64,000 nt of DNA from Bacteroides sp. OM05-12. GTDB taxonomy: Bacteria; Bacteroidota; Bacteroidia; Bacteroidales; Bacteroidaceae. The stretch lies in the NCBI RefSeq assembly GCF_003438995.1, contig NZ_QSUN01000003.1, positions 289,507 to 353,506 on the forward strand. Direction: 5' to 3'. Below, in pieces: positions 33,503-42,209 of this stretch. Each line of letters opens with the position of its first letter. Position 1 is the stretch's first letter. Both the position numbers and the translations under genes were made by a program. The notes beneath the pieces are model-generated. The model made no database searches. It had not been told where the DNA came from and saw only the letters and a program-made list of their open reading frames with translations.

Positions 33503-33579
33503 AAAGGGGCATCGCCCCTTTGCTCGATAGGGTGTTTTTAGCGGTGCTTGCACTGCGTGAAGAAAACGCCCTATTGAGC
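33503..33579. other. Candidate oriT: nested inverted repeats before mob
   Basis: Perfect hairpin AAAGGGGC-ATC-GCCCCTTT (33,503-33,521), then a 17-bp near-perfect outer stem GCTCGATAGGGTGTTTT / AAAACGCCCTATTGAGC (33,522-33,579) with an inner stem GCGGTGC-TT-GCACTGC. It sits 45 bases before the primase end and upstream of the relaxase start, the usual site of MobV oriTs. GC-rich compared with its surroundings. Confidence 0.55.
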
Positions 33580-33623
33580 TATGGCTTTTCCTTACTCAAA
33601 AGCCTGTGGGAAGCGTGTGGCAA

Positions 33624-34613
33624 CTACATTCTGAACCCTCTGCTTTTCTTTTTGGCTGGTTGTTGTTCCTGTCTTTCGACTGGCTTCACCTGTTGCGTTT
33701 GCCTAGCTGATTGTGACAAGTCAACTAATTGTACCTGCTTCTTTCCTGTGATGTAGTCATTCAAATCTTTATAGCCACAATAAATACGTGAGGAATCACG
33801 AACACGAAAACTGTACTCTTCATAAAGTGCCCGGACTGCTTTCATACCTGCCTCGTCATTGTCGAAAAAGCAGTGTATCTTTTCGTAACTTCCCAACGGA
33901 TATAATGCTTTGGATAGATTGGAAACAGAGTTCAAAACAAGATAGTCTTGCTTGTCAAGGTCGGGATAATTGGGACATTTTTTCTGCCGTAAAGTCAGAA
34001 AAGAAAGGTAGTCCATAAAGCCCTCAAACACATAGCACGTTTCTCTCGGCTCTCCTTGTTGCTGTATATGAGTGATGTCTTTCGGGGCGATACATCCTTT
34101 AAAATACTTGTTGCGTATCTCATACCCTCCCGAAACATTCGGGAAACCAACGGCAAAGAATTGTTTGCCATTATTCACGAAGCGGATTTCCTTACATTCT
34201 TTTTTCGCAAGTTCCGTATTTATTCCCCTCTCTTGCAAATAGGAATACAAGGCAATAGAAGAAAGTGGCATAACTTCCAGCTGCTGGAAACTCGGCTGTG
34301 TTGAAGACTGCTGCCGAAAAGAGAAAGAAACAGGACGAATAGACGGGCTTTGCTCCGCTATGCGGTCTAACAGATAAGGCAGACTGTCGGACGCATATAA
34401 CTCCTGCGCCAAAGTGATAATATTACCACCTGTACCCATACCAAAGTCATACCACAAATTACGGTCATGATTCACTTTGAAAGAGGGGTCTTTCTCTTCT
34501 CTGAACGGTGATTTATACCAAAGGTTGTTACCTTGTTGTTTCACGGGGTTATATCCCAAACTATGCAGATAATCTGCTAACTTTATATTTTTAGCTTCTT
34601 CGATTGTCATCAT
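33624..34613 (-). CDS. Toprim/CHC2-like DNA primase of the element
   Basis: 329 residues. The N-terminus resembles the primase zinc-ribbon domain (LWYKSPFREEKDPSFKVN, DFGMGTGGNIITLA), but the zinc ligands of the CHC2 finger are absent (KSPFREE in place of CPFHxEK). A Toprim-like core follows: YVFEGFMDYLSFL at ~185-197 and IHCFFDNDEAGMKAV at ~240-254. It likely primes replication of the excised circular element with the AAA ATPase encoded upstream. Confidence 0.85.
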   Translation of the reverse strand: MMTIEEAKNIKLADYLHSLGYNPVKQQGNNLWYKSPFREEKDPSFKVNHDRNLWYDFGMGTGGNIITLAQELYASDSLPYLLDRIAEQSPSIRPVSFSFRQQSSTQPSFQQLEVMPLSSIALYSYLQERGINTELAKKECKEIRFVNNGKQFFAVGFPNVSGGYEIRNKYFKGCIAPKDITHIQQQGEPRETCYVFEGFMDYLSFLTLRQKKCPNYPDLDKQDYLVLNSVSNLSKALYPLGSYEKIHCFFDNDEAGMKAVRALYEEYSFRVRDSSRIYCGYKDLNDYITGKKQVQLVDLSQSARQTQQVKPVERQEQQPAKKKSRGFRM

Positions 34614-34765
34614 CTAAATGTATTGGTGAATGAATAATTGAATCAGTTCCGTTTAGTCCGCTATATATACACCCGAACTGTACTAAACTTATCTTGTTCT
34701 TAATCGTACAATGAAAAGCTGTCCATTCCTTTTATATATACACACGGACTAAACCAAACTTGTTT
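34614..34765. repeat. Iteron-like repeats, candidate replication origin of the element
   Basis: TTTAGTCCG followed by TATATA occurs at 34,652-34,669 and inverted at 34,733-34,753; ACTAAACTTAT lies between (34,682-34,692). The same motifs occur at the element left end (30,820-30,866). Position between the primase and the AAA ATPase suggests an oriV or operator. Confidence 0.5.
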
Positions 34766-35839
34766 TTAATAGTGGAAATCAGAATTATACTTGTAGCCTT
34801 TCCCCTCTTTTACTATCATGCGCTTGTTCACAAGGAATTTGTTCAATTCCACAAGAATATTGCGCCCACGTTCAAAGCCGATGCTTGCATAACCTTTTTT
34901 TAAGGCTGCGATAACATTGGGATAACCTTGAACCACTTCCTTTCCAAATCCGTTTTCTAACGCTTCACGATGCTGTTGCTCCGTAAGTTCTGTAAGTGGA
35001 AAGTTGCGATTCTGTTTGGGTTGTTCAAAAACGTAATCTTTCACAACTTCGGGCAATGCAGTTTCATTGATACGGAACGCAAACGGTTCAAAGTCCTTGT
35101 CACGGATGTGCATCGCCTTGACTTCGCTAATATCCACATCCTGTGTGCTTTTGGTGATTTGCAGGACTGTTTCAGCTTTATTGTTGAGTTCCGTTCCAAT
35201 ATGCCCACGTGTATTATCATCCCCTTTATTCAAGTGTAGTACCGTGTGGATATGTAAATTATACTCACTCGACCATCGCATCAATAGATTTATAAGCTCC
35301 GATGATTCGCTGGGGCTGTTGATGTCATACATCAAATCACGGATGCCATCTATAATTACAAGACCTATACCCTCCATATTGGCGAGCATATAATCTATTA
35401 TCTGCTTCCGTTTGTCGGGTGTACATTCTCTTAATACGACAAAGATAAAGTCATCCCTATCCTTATCAGTCGGAAGACCAGCCAAACGCATAATACGTTC
35501 CATCACCTTATGGCAATGGTATTTGCTCTGCTCGGTATCTACATAAAGGATTTTACGCTTATTGTCTGGCAAGTATGCCGAATAGTGCAAAACTTCGTCA
35601 TTCTTCAACGCTGCTGCCACAATAGCGGAAATATTGAATGTCTTTTTACTTTTGGCTTTACCAGTGGATGCGCTGAAATTTCCCAATGTGCCAATAGTTG
35701 AACCATTTACCCAAAGAATTTCGGGCGGTACATCATAGGTATCAGTAATCTTCAAATGAATGGTTTTCCACAAGACTGCAAAATCTTCTCTTGTCATTGC
35801 AGCTTCTTTCTTATTTTCCGTCACTTTCTTGTTTTCCAT
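34766..35839 (-). CDS. AAA-family ATPase, RepA/DnaB-like helicase of the element
   Basis: 357 residues. Walker A region NFSASTGKAKSKKTFNISAI near ~55-75 (variant GKAKSKKT), Walker B VIIDGIRDLM near 157-166, and a sensor-like HTVLHLNKGD near 197. Resembles RepA/KaiC-like ATPases (AAA_25) of mobile-element replication modules. It starts after 4 bases beyond the HTH gene, so they form an operon driven from 36,204. Confidence 0.85.
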   Translation of the reverse strand: MENKKVTENKKEAAMTREDFAVLWKTIHLKITDTYDVPPEILWVNGSTIGTLGNFSASTGKAKSKKTFNISAIVAAALKNDEVLHYSAYLPDNKRKILYVDTEQSKYHCHKVMERIMRLAGLPTDKDRDDFIFVVLRECTPDKRKQIIDYMLANMEGIGLVIIDGIRDLMYDINSPSESSELINLLMRWSSEYNLHIHTVLHLNKGDDNTRGHIGTELNNKAETVLQITKSTQDVDISEVKAMHIRDKDFEPFAFRINETALPEVVKDYVFEQPKQNRNFPLTELTEQQHREALENGFGKEVVQGYPNVIAALKKGYASIGFERGRNILVELNKFLVNKRMIVKEGKGYKYNSDFHY

Positions 35840-35843
35840 AGCT

Positions 35844-36134
35844 TTACTTCTTTAAAGGACGGTTACTAAGAATATACTTCTGCGCTTCCTGTTCTATTTG
35901 CACCTGCGTCTTGATAGGATTTTGGCGTAGCCACGCCTCTAAATCTGCCCGTTCAAAGAACAGCATCTTACCCTGCGGTTTATAGTGGGGTATCAAGTTA
36001 CCCGAAGTCAGTTTGTACAGGTAACTTTTGGAAAGGTTAAGAAACTTGCTCGCTTCATCAAAGCTAAGCACATTCTTTTGTAAAAACAGCATCTGTTCGA
36101 GTTCCTCAACTCGCATCTCTAAAGTCTTATCCAT
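35844..36134 (-). CDS. Helix-turn-helix/excisionase-like protein
   Basis: 96 residues. MerR/Xis-type winged helix: LSFDEASKFLNLSKSYLYKL at ~23-42, then GKMLFFERADLEAWL. A leucine-rich N-terminal helix could dimerise. Probably the excisionase or a control protein of the element. Promoter TACCTTTG at 36,204-36,211 precedes it. Confidence 0.88.
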   Translation of the reverse strand: MDKTLEMRVEELEQMLFLQKNVLSFDEASKFLNLSKSYLYKLTSGNLIPHYKPQGKMLFFERADLEAWLRQNPIKTQVQIEQEAQKYILSNRPLKK

Positions 36135-36176
36135 ATTGTTTTTTTGGGATTAAGTGAAACAATATGAAGGTGCGCA

Positions 36177-36211
36177 CCCTCGTTTTCTTTTCGTTAACGA
36201 GGGCAAAGGTA
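36177..36211 (-). promoter_or_regulatory. Promoter and leader hairpin of the HTH-ATPase operon
   Basis: TACCTTTG (36,204-36,211) matches TAnnTTTG; directly downstream an 8-bp perfect hairpin CCCTCGTT / AACGAGGG (36,177-36,203) overlaps the expected transcription start, a likely operator or leader structure. Confidence 0.55.
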
Positions 36212-36264
36212 TTGAGGATTAGCTTGATAGTGGATTAAGCTATGTTTAAGGTCTTAACCTATTC

Positions 36265-37194
36265 TTAAAGTCTTTTCAGTTGTTTGATATAGTTGTATAT
36301 AGTTGCAAATCCTTTCTCATGGGAGATACCTTTCACATAATTGGTTGCTGTGGCTAAATCCCCTTGATTGAGGTATTTATCTCTACTTTTATCTTTGGAA
36401 AGAAACAGTTTATTATTGGCAATAACCGATTGCCAATTACCGGTAATCAAAGACCTATTACTTAATTCCGAAAAAAGGAAAGCTACATATCTATTATTAT
36501 TTGACCTTAATATTGCATTAGGTTTACAGGAGAGTATTGCTTTCAAATCATCAACAGTTACAGAGGCATTGAACATTTTAACCTCGTTGATGCAATCTGC
36601 AATCAATTCTATCTGTTTGTCATTAAGAATTGAACCAAACGGATTTTCCGTTTCAGCAATAGGGGGTACGACTTTTATCGGAAGCTCGGTGTTTGTTGTC
36701 GGCTTCTGTACTTCCTGTTCCGGCTGTGGCTCCAGTTCTGCCTGCGCTCTATCTTCTTTCTTTTTTCGCAAGTATGCTGAATATCTTTCCAACACAACGG
36801 TTTTAACCACTACAGAAAAATAAGGCAGTTCTTCATCATAGTCTGAATTGTCCTGTTCGTATCGAGAATAATCAAATGAAAGAGGAGAGAATAAAAGGTA
36901 CTTTCTTTTTTCATCGGGCTTCAAGGCTTCATAAAAACCGCTTTCCCAAAAGAAATCGGATATAGAGTAAAAATTTTGAATATCATCCAGTACAGAATAA
37001 CGGATGTAAAGTTGTGCCAATTCATCTGCGGTACGAATATACTCCTGCTGCTCCAACTCATCAGCCTGTTCACGGCTCAAATATTCTGACTTAGCAGTTG
37101 TACTATCCGTTATAATTTGATAGGCATGATTTATACAACGGTTGAATATGCCTTGTATATGGTCGAATTTCACTTTCAATTCTTCTTCTGTCAT
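36265..37194 (-). CDS. Hypothetical element protein
   Basis: About 309 residues from the ATG at 37,194; the longer frame to 37,254 is excluded by an exact -7 box at 37,222-37,229. Acidic and helical, with a proline/glutamine/glutamate linker (~residues 150-180) separating an N-terminal and a C-terminal domain; the latter ends GFATIYNYIKQLKRL. Similar proteins accompany integrases in Bacteroides mobilizable elements; function unknown. Confidence 0.75.
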   Translation of the reverse strand: MTEEELKVKFDHIQGIFNRCINHAYQIITDSTTAKSEYLSREQADELEQQEYIRTADELAQLYIRYSVLDDIQNFYSISDFFWESGFYEALKPDEKRKYLLFSPLSFDYSRYEQDNSDYDEELPYFSVVVKTVVLERYSAYLRKKKEDRAQAELEPQPEQEVQKPTTNTELPIKVVPPIAETENPFGSILNDKQIELIADCINEVKMFNASVTVDDLKAILSCKPNAILRSNNNRYVAFLFSELSNRSLITGNWQSVIANNKLFLSKDKSRDKYLNQGDLATATNYVKGISHEKGFATIYNYIKQLKRL

Positions 37195-37221
37195 AAGATT
37201 CTCTGTTTCAGTTAGTAGAAA

Positions 37222-37229
37222 CAAAGATA
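37222..37229 (-). promoter_or_regulatory. -7 box TATCTTTG; sets the start of the 36.3-37.2 kb gene
   Basis: Exact TAnnTTTG on the minus strand, 27 bases before the ATG at 37,194. Confidence 0.6.
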
Positions 37230-37260
37230 TATTTTTCTTGTGAAAGAAGGGCAAAAAAAT

Positions 37261-37296
37261 AAAGAAAGTACGGTTGTCATAGTCCGTACTTTCTTT
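37261..37296 (-). terminator. Terminator of the element integrase gene
   Basis: Perfect 13-bp stem AAAGAAAGTACGG / CCGTACTTTCTTT with a 10-base loop, followed on the minus strand by ATTTTTTTG. Confidence 0.85.
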
Positions 37297-37300
37297 TAAA

Positions 37301-38494
37301 TTAGTCTGTTAAATTCGGTATCAAACTTATAGCTTCTTCTTTCTTTTTATCCACAATCTTAGCGTAAATTTGGGTAGTCGCAATATTTTTATGCCCCAAC
37401 AGTTTACTAACGGTATATAAATCAGCCCCTAATGTTAGCATCATGGTTGCATGTGTATGGCGTGAAACATGGAAAGAGATGTGTTTAGTAACTCCTGCCG
37501 CTTTAGCCCATTGTTGAAGTATCTTATTTATTGTCCCCTCATGTGTCAAAGGAAAGATTAAATCGCTGTCTATAGCTTCTCCTCTCTGCGGCAACCACTT
37601 CAACGCTTCATCAGATATAGGAAGATAAAGAGGTTCTTTAGTTTTTTGCATTTTTATCTCAATCCTAATTCTATCACCGCTTTTCTGTAAATCATTCCAT
37701 TTTAATTTTCTTAAATCGCTTATTCGCAATCCACATAAGCAGCTAAAAAGAAAAGCCTGTTTCATTATTTCATATTTACATTCCGTATTTATCAAGAGTT
37801 TCAATTCTTCAATAGTTAGATACTCCCTACGGCTGGCTTCTGCCTTCACTTTATCGGCAAAATCAAACTCTTTTGTTGGGTTTACTGTTATAATGCCATC
37901 TTTATAAGCCCTATTTATAGCAGTTCGTAATACTCCATAATAAGCAACTACCGAATTATTGCTTAATAATCCGCCTGCTTTAGTTACTCCGTATTTACTC
38001 GCTTTCTTTGCCTGCTTTAAGAAATCCACAAAACTACTAAGGAAATCTTTATCAATATCACGAAAAGCGATATAATCCCCTCTAAACAATTTCAATTCAC
38101 GGATAGTGTTACCAATAGTCTTTTCATAATTCAGACTGCCACGCTCTTTAGATTGCGCTCTCATATCCAACAAATAGTCAAGTACGTTTGCTTTGGATTT
38201 ATTGGTATTCTGAAATCCGTGCGCATCATTCTGTAACTCAACAATCCGTTTGCTCTGAATAGCTTTGGCAAGTGCCAATGTAGCTTCATTCTTAGTCTTA
38301 TCCTCCCTCGTCTTTTCCGGAATAAGATATAACTTCAAAAACTCGTATTGGCGTTTACCGCCAACATAGTTTTCTTTTCTAATCACGTCACCAGTGTAAT
38401 AATCCAAATAAATGGATTGATTACCATTGGCAAGCTGCTTAAATCTGATTCTTACAGGTTCTTTCAGTTTGACCTCTTGTTTCTTCTTCGCCAT
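37301..38494 (-). CDS. int: Tyrosine recombinase/integrase of the mobilizable element
   Basis: 397 residues: arm-binding N-terminus, SAM-like core-binding domain (~110-200) and catalytic domain with CGLRISDLRKLKW (Arg I), HVSRHTHATMML (His-x-x-Arg box), LGHKNIATTQIYAKI (His and nucleophilic Tyr). All catalytic residues present. It lies at the right end of the element facing away from the target gene; GTAACAAAA-type arm sites surround its start. Confidence 0.95.
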   Translation of the reverse strand: MAKKKQEVKLKEPVRIRFKQLANGNQSIYLDYYTGDVIRKENYVGGKRQYEFLKLYLIPEKTREDKTKNEATLALAKAIQSKRIVELQNDAHGFQNTNKSKANVLDYLLDMRAQSKERGSLNYEKTIGNTIRELKLFRGDYIAFRDIDKDFLSSFVDFLKQAKKASKYGVTKAGGLLSNNSVVAYYGVLRTAINRAYKDGIITVNPTKEFDFADKVKAEASRREYLTIEELKLLINTECKYEIMKQAFLFSCLCGLRISDLRKLKWNDLQKSGDRIRIEIKMQKTKEPLYLPISDEALKWLPQRGEAIDSDLIFPLTHEGTINKILQQWAKAAGVTKHISFHVSRHTHATMMLTLGADLYTVSKLLGHKNIATTQIYAKIVDKKKEEAISLIPNLTD

Positions 38495-38506
38495 ACTTAT
38501 GTTTTT

Positions 38507-38582
38507 ATTTTGTTACCGATGGCAAATATAGATATTTTTTTTGTTACCCAATAGCATTTGAGTAACAAACTGGTAACAAAAT
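38507..38582. promoter_or_regulatory. Right-end integrase arm-type repeats
   Basis: TTTTGTTACC occurs twice and GTAACAAA twice within 76 bases upstream of int, matching the three GTAACAAAA copies at the left end. Probable arm sites also controlling the int promoter. Confidence 0.5.
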
Positions 38583-38629
38583 AAAGGAATTTATAGGCAA
38601 ATACAGGAAAGCAAGCAAAACAAAGGGAA

Positions 38630-38736
38630 CACGACAAATAAAAGACAAATCACTATATTTCAGTTATTTATATTTAATCTTTCAACTCTTTCTTTCTCTT
38701 TTTCCACAGCTGCCACGAGTTGATGATGTTTTGCCA
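38630..38736. repeat. attR: 3' end of the symporter gene
   Basis: Counterpart of 30,490-30,592: the codons for WQNIINSWQLWKKRK and ~40 bases of 3' flank. Here it completes the intact symporter gene. Synonymous divergence from the left copy implies that one came in on the element. Confidence 0.75.
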
Positions 38737-39570
38737 TAACACATAGCTTCCCGGACCGACAGAAGATAAAGGATTCAGGTAAGTATGAGCCATCCATATA
38801 GCAAGAATCGTATTCTTCTGTCCAAGAGCTTGTCCGCCACTGATACGGTCATCGTACACACTTCCAATGGTTTTACCCAAAAAGAATTGAATACAACAAG
38901 CTACCAATGCAGCAAAGGCAATAAGTATTTCAGTCATGACATCCGCAGTACTTTCTAACAAAGAGTTAAGCGTTTGTGCCGTCACGATGGCAAGAGATAT
39001 TGCCCACAAATAAAACGCCAGTTCATGATAGCCCATAAGCCGATTATGTATCTTGGGCAATAGCTTCTCCAAAAGCCATGCCGTTAGAAACGGGCAAATG
39101 AGTAATGGAAAAACTTTACTTAATATAATAAGGAAAGAACTCCAGAAACTCATCTCAGCATGAACTTCGATTAACGGGAAGAAAAGCGGAACGGCAATAG
39201 CGGCCCCTACATTACCCAATAGAGTATAAGTGGTAAGACTGGCAGCACTCCCTCCTAATTTCTGAGTAATAACCGCAGCAGCCGTTGCTGTCGGACAGAT
39301 AATACAAACCATCGCACCTTCCGCTACAATCTTATTAAAACGGAATAACAAAAAATATACAGCCAAAGAACCGAATATCTGAATCAACAATAACCACAAA
39401 TGCAACGGTTTTATCTTCAGGTCATGAGGAGAAACCTTGCAGAACGTCAGCAGCAACATGGTGAAAATCAAATAAGGAGTCAAAAAGGATAAGCACATAA
39501 ACAACGGATACCCTATAGCTCCCACCAACATGGCAATGGGAAGCGTCCAGTCTTTCAAGAACTTCAGCAT
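38674..39570 (-). CDS. Bile acid:sodium symporter (SBF)-family transporter
   Basis: 298 residues from the ATG at 39,570 (MLKFLKDWTLPIAMLVG). About nine or ten transmembrane helices, with ICPTATAAAVITQKLGG near residue 85 and TYTLLGNVGAAIAVPLFFP near 110, plus GGQALGQKNTILAIWMAHTY near 255, as in the BART superfamily. Substrate unknown (bile acids, pantothenate or other organic anions). Its 3' end is the insertion site of the 30.5-38.7 kb element, yet the reading frame is intact because the element restores the last codons. Confidence 0.88.
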   Translation of the reverse strand: MLKFLKDWTLPIAMLVGAIGYPLFMCLSFLTPYLIFTMLLLTFCKVSPHDLKIKPLHLWLLLIQIFGSLAVYFLLFRFNKIVAEGAMVCIICPTATAAAVITQKLGGSAASLTTYTLLGNVGAAIAVPLFFPLIEVHAEMSFWSSFLIILSKVFPLLICPFLTAWLLEKLLPKIHNRLMGYHELAFYLWAISLAIVTAQTLNSLLESTADVMTEILIAFAALVACCIQFFLGKTIGSVYDDRISGGQALGQKNTILAIWMAHTYLNPLSSVGPGSYVLWQNIINSWQLWKKRKKELKD

Positions 39571-39721
39571 GATAACCTTCTTTAAATTTTGATTGCAAAG
39601 TAACACCAATATTAAATAACATATCTTTTCTTCGAGTGTTTTTTAAAGAAAATTTAAACAACGATAGACTTAAAAATAGCAAAACTTAAACGTAAATAGT
39701 GAGTTTTCACCAAATTTCTGC

Positions 39722-39729
39722 TACATTTG
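39722..39729 (+). promoter_or_regulatory. -7 box TACATTTG of amiC-mlaD
   Basis: Exact TAnnTTTG, 17 bases before the ATG at 39,747. Confidence 0.6.
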
Positions 39730-39746
39730 CAACGCATATTCATAAT

Positions 39747-40943
39747 ATGGAAAAGAATTTATTCAAAATAGTATTCAGATTAGTCTGTGCCGGAATATTT
39801 ATTTTAACGAATGTCGCCCCCATTTCCGGCAAAGATTTTACTGTCGTCATTGATGCCGGACACGGTGGACACGACCCCGGTGCCATCGGCAAAATATCTA
39901 AAGAAAAGAATATCAATTTGAATGTAGCTTTGCAATTAGGCAAGAATATACAAAAGAACTGCAAGGATGTCAAGGTAATCTATACCCGTAAAACCGATGT
40001 TTTCATTCCATTGAATAGGCGGGCGGAAATTGCTAATGAAGCCAAAGCCGACTTATTTATTTCCATTCATACCAATTCTGTCGCTCAAGGCAAGATTGTT
40101 CGCGGTGCGGAAACATTTACTCTCGGACTTGCCCGTTCGGAGGCTAATCTGGAAATTGCCAAGCGAGAGAACTCGGTTATTCTTATTGAAGATGATTACA
40201 AGCAACGTTATGCCGGCTTCAACCCGAATTCATCGGAAAGCTATATCATGTTCGAGTTCATTCAAGACAAACACATGGAGCAAAGCGTTAAGCTGGCAAA
40301 ACTAGTACAAGGACAATTCCGTAATCACGCCAAACGCATCGACCGTGGAGTACATCAGGCAGGCTTTTTGGTTCTGAGAGCAACAACGATGCCCAGTGTC
40401 CTTGTAGAGTTAGGCTACATATCCACTCCTGATGAAGAACGTTACCTGAATTCACAGGAAGGGATAAACAAACTTGCAGAAGGAATTTATCGGGCATTTC
40501 TAAAATATAAAGAAGAACATGAAAAACCTATATTGGCAGCAGCCGGTAAATATTCGGATAAGTCTGTAAACACCGAGGCTGCTCCGGAAAGTAATGAGCC
40601 TGTCATTGCCTCCAATGCAAAACAAACAGGGATTAAAACGGTAGAATCTGCATCAGCAAGCACAACCAACAGCAAACCGGTATTCAAGATACAGATACTT
40701 ACATCTTCCAAACCGTTGAAAAGCAACGACAAAGAGTTAAAAGGATTGTCGCCCGTGAACTATTATAAAGAAAACGGTATTTATAAATATACGTATGGAG
40801 AATCAACTGATTACAACAAGATTCTTCAGATGAAAAATTCGATAATAAATAAATTTAAGGATGCTTTCATCATAGCTTTCCGGGACGGAGAGAAAACGGA
40901 TGTACGAAAAGCTATTGCCGAATTCAAAAAAACTAGAAAATAA
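39747..40943 (+). CDS. amiC: N-acetylmuramoyl-L-alanine amidase
   Basis: 398 residues from the ATG at 39,747 (signal peptide MEKNLFKIVFRLVCAGIFIL). Amidase_3 zinc motifs: VIDAGHGGHDPGAIG, then the FISIHTNS box and SYIMFEF with catalytic glutamate. After a Ser/Ala-rich linker (~270-310) the C-terminus (PVFKIQILTSSKPL) resembles a SPOR-like peptidoglycan-binding domain. Splits septal peptidoglycan in the periplasm. mlaD follows after 17 bases. Confidence 0.93.
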   Translation: MEKNLFKIVFRLVCAGIFILTNVAPISGKDFTVVIDAGHGGHDPGAIGKISKEKNINLNVALQLGKNIQKNCKDVKVIYTRKTDVFIPLNRRAEIANEAKADLFISIHTNSVAQGKIVRGAETFTLGLARSEANLEIAKRENSVILIEDDYKQRYAGFNPNSSESYIMFEFIQDKHMEQSVKLAKLVQGQFRNHAKRIDRGVHQAGFLVLRATTMPSVLVELGYISTPDEERYLNSQEGINKLAEGIYRAFLKYKEEHEKPILAAAGKYSDKSVNTEAAPESNEPVIASNAKQTGIKTVESASASTTNSKPVFKIQILTSSKPLKSNDKELKGLSPVNYYKENGIYKYTYGESTDYNKILQMKNSIINKFKDAFIIAFRDGEKTDVRKAIAEFKKTRK

Positions 40944-40960
40944 TAAAGAAAAAAAGAATA

Positions 40961-41860
40961 ATGATGAAATACTTTACGAAAGAAGTTAAAATTGGAATCG
41001 CAGGATTAGTCGCACTATTCATGCTTATTTATGGTATTAATTACCTCAAAGGCATTAATATGTTCAAACCAAGTAGTTATTATTATGTAAGATACAGTAA
41101 TATCAACGGGCTCGCCAAATCAAGCCCAGTTTTTGCCGACGGTTTCCGTATAGGAACTGTGCGCGACATTTACTATGATTATACTCATCCAGGAAACGTT
41201 ACTGTAGAAGTAGAAATGGACACAGAAATGCGAGTACCCAAAGGAAGTACGGCAGAACTGGTTACCGAAATGCTTGGTACAGTAAAAATGAATCTCCTAT
41301 TGGCTAACAACCCAAGAGAAAGTTATCAGGTAGGTGATACCATTCCCGGTGTACTCAACAACGGTTTGATGGAGGCCGTAACCCAAACTTTAATGCCGGA
41401 GATGGAAAAAATGCTTCCCCGTCTTGATTCAATCTTAATTTCTCTAAATCAGATTTTAGCAGACCCAAATATTCCGGCTACACTGAAATCTGCGCAAAAG
41501 ACTGCTGCAAATTTGGAAGTCGCTACTGCACAACTAAATGTATTAATGAAAAAAGATATACCGCAATTAACCGGTAAATTAAATACAATCGGTGATAACT
41601 TCATTACCATCAGCGACAACCTGAAAGGTATCGATTATGCATCTACTTTTGAAAAAGTTGATGCAACAATGGCCAATCTTAAAAATGTCACAGACAAGCT
41701 AAGCGATAAAGACAATACAATCGGTTTGTTACTGAATGACTCTGCACTATACAGAAATTTAAGCACTACCGGAGCTAATGCCGCAGCATTATTGGAAGAC
41801 CTAAAATCTCATCCGAAGCGATATGTTCACTTCTCCTTATTTGGTAAGAAAGAAAAGTGA
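40961..41860 (+). CDS. mlaD: MlaD/MCE-family lipid-transport protein
   Basis: 299 residues. One N-terminal transmembrane helix (EVKIGIAGLVALFMLIYGI), then one MCE domain (~37-115; YYVRYSNINGLAKSSPVFAD, GIRIG-like FRIGTVRDIYY) and a helical C-terminus. MCE proteins form rings that carry phospholipids between membranes. Co-transcribed with amiC; no ABC partners are adjacent. Confidence 0.92.
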   Translation: MMKYFTKEVKIGIAGLVALFMLIYGINYLKGINMFKPSSYYYVRYSNINGLAKSSPVFADGFRIGTVRDIYYDYTHPGNVTVEVEMDTEMRVPKGSTAELVTEMLGTVKMNLLLANNPRESYQVGDTIPGVLNNGLMEAVTQTLMPEMEKMLPRLDSILISLNQILADPNIPATLKSAQKTAANLEVATAQLNVLMKKDIPQLTGKLNTIGDNFITISDNLKGIDYASTFEKVDATMANLKNVTDKLSDKDNTIGLLLNDSALYRNLSTTGANAAALLEDLKSHPKRYVHFSLFGKKEK

Positions 41861-41899
41861 AAAATAGTACAAATATAGAATTCGTCTAAATAACAAGGG

Positions 41900-41962
41900 G
41901 CATTATCTCTCCTGACAAATGAGCTTAAAAAAGCCTTGAATCAAGAGATATAATGCTTTTTT
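41900..41962 (+). terminator. Terminator of amiC-mlaD
   Basis: Stem GCATTATCTCT / AGAGATATAATGC (small bulge) followed by six T. Confidence 0.65.
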
Positions 41963-42209
41963 CTTAAACTATGACAAAACAAAAATCTTCCATACATATC
42001 TACATAATAAACTAAACAACAGGCACTTATAAATACGCAAAAACATAAAAACGAATCATCAATGCAACGTTTTCATAAGTTACTGAAACTAAAGAACTTA
42101 TTTCTTTTATGAAAAAAGCAATAAAATAACCCATTTGTTTTTTTGAAATAAGATTCCCAATTTTGCATGTGTAGAAGTTTCGCTAATTAATAAATGTATT
42201 AAGAGCCTT
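41963..42209 (+). promoter_or_regulatory. dnaA upstream region with probable promoter
   Basis: TTTG at 42,134-42,137, 20 bases, then CAATTTTG (42,158-42,165), a near-consensus Bacteroides promoter 44 bases before dnaA. No cluster of DnaA boxes (TTATCCACA) was seen, so this is not an obvious oriC. Confidence 0.5.
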
